Both the position numbers and the translations under genes were made by a program. A stretch of 64,000 nucleotides of DNA from Actinomycetospora callitridis (GTDB taxonomy: Bacteria > Actinomycetota > Actinomycetes > Mycobacteriales > Pseudonocardiaceae): assembly GCF_028737265.1 (NCBI RefSeq), contig NZ_JAQZAK010000001.1, forward strand, positions 1,116,001 to 1,180,000, written 5' to 3'. The notes under the pieces are model-generated. The model ran no database searches and was not told the DNA's origin. It worked only from the letters and a program-made list of their open reading frames with translations. Positions within the stretch are counted from its first letter, which is position 1. The number at the start of each line of letters is the position of its first letter. Below are positions 63,836 through 64,000 of this stretch, piece by piece.

Positions 63836-64000
63836 ATGGCGACCGACTACGACGCGCCGCGCCGCAACGAGACCGACGAGATGGGTGAGGACTCCCTCGA
63901 GGAGCTCAAGGCCCGGCGCAACGAAGCGCAGTCCGCCGCCGTCGACGTCGACGAGACCGACACCGCAGAGAGCTTCGAGCTCCCCGGGGCCGACCTCTCC
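63836..64000 (+). CDS. DUF4193 protein, 3' end cut
   Basis: The first 55 codons of a DUF4193 protein: MATDYDAPRRNETDEMGEDS followed by a highly charged acidic stretch, typical of this family of about 100 residues with a C-terminal zinc ribbon. The family is conserved in actinobacteria (Rv2699c), function unknown. ATG 63836 follows AGGGTGGG. The gene runs past the window end, so the zinc part is not visible. Confidence 0.85.
   Translation, partial: MATDYDAPRRNETDEMGEDSLEELKARRNEAQSAAVDVDETDTAESFELPGADLS

Overview
The window is about 74% GC, with GTG starts common, ATGA/GTGA stop-start overlaps and very long open frames opposite real genes, as expected for a high-GC actinobacterium. Gene order (lexA next to a LysM gene and nrdR; an Rv2715-type hydrolase; sthA, DUF4192, galE and ideR; sigB; sigA; suhB, cei and DUF4193) follows the Mycobacterium tuberculosis segment around Rv2699c-Rv2720 and the Corynebacterium dtxR-galE pair, with many local insertions. 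A mycothiol-type DinB protein fits too. I infer a Pseudonocardia-like member of the Pseudonocardiales; the genus is an inference from composition and synteny only. I recognised no rRNA, tRNA, CRISPR array, transposase or phage gene. The window holds 63 genes, two of them cut by its ends.

Layout. 1-6.7 kb: a cut DUF1275 protein, then the SOS and deoxynucleotide block (lexA, divergent SOS-controlled LysM protein, nrdR, nrdJ). 6.7-9.4 kb: an EEP-fold hydrolase and a small accessory module of nucleotidyltransferase, HipA-like kinase and DUF3037 protein. 9.5-16.8 kb: PEP synthase, lipoprotein, patatin, CynX-type transporter, TetR regulator divergent from a VOC protein, and an acetyltransferase. 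16.8-24.5 kb: prolyl oligopeptidase, hydrolase, PadR regulator, dienelactone hydrolase, baeRF2-like protein and kynureninase. 24.5-29 kb: sthA, DUF4192, galE, ideR. 29-40 kb: rhodanese, AcuC deacetylase, Pat-type acetyltransferase, lipoprotein, sigB, dtd, a methyltransferase and acs. 40-50 kb: acyltransferase, a lower-GC M50 protease, and a methyl-branched lipid set (cfa, DUF1295, then FAD oxidoreductase and DUF1365) split by a stress/VOC/DinB insertion, then acetyltransferase and HhH-GPD. 50-56 kb: DUF3099, a secreted DUF1996 protein, a membrane protein, DUF3039 and an SF2 helicase. 56-64 kb: DUF7455, a glutamine synthetase-like enzyme, CysQ-like phosphatase, an orphan gas-vesicle GvpA, sigA, suhB, cei and the start of a DUF4193 gene.

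How the parts fit. Housekeeping and stress regulators (LexA, NrdR, IdeR, SigB, SigA) sit among metabolic and envelope genes. AcuC, the Pat-like enzyme and Acs form a plausible reversible acetylation circuit for acetate use. The cfa/DUF1295/FAD/DUF1365 genes match Rv0446c-Rv0449c and probably make 10-methyl fatty acids.

Most notable non-gene signals: a perfect 32-bp palindrome made of two abutting SOS boxes; a short sequence found in frame inside both sthA and dtd; a -10-like hexamer 6-7 nt before many start codons, implying leaderless transcripts; a dispersed repeat of about 61 bp at two loci; tandem 3'-end repeats that reiterate the sigB stop codon; and a set of long intergenic hairpins.
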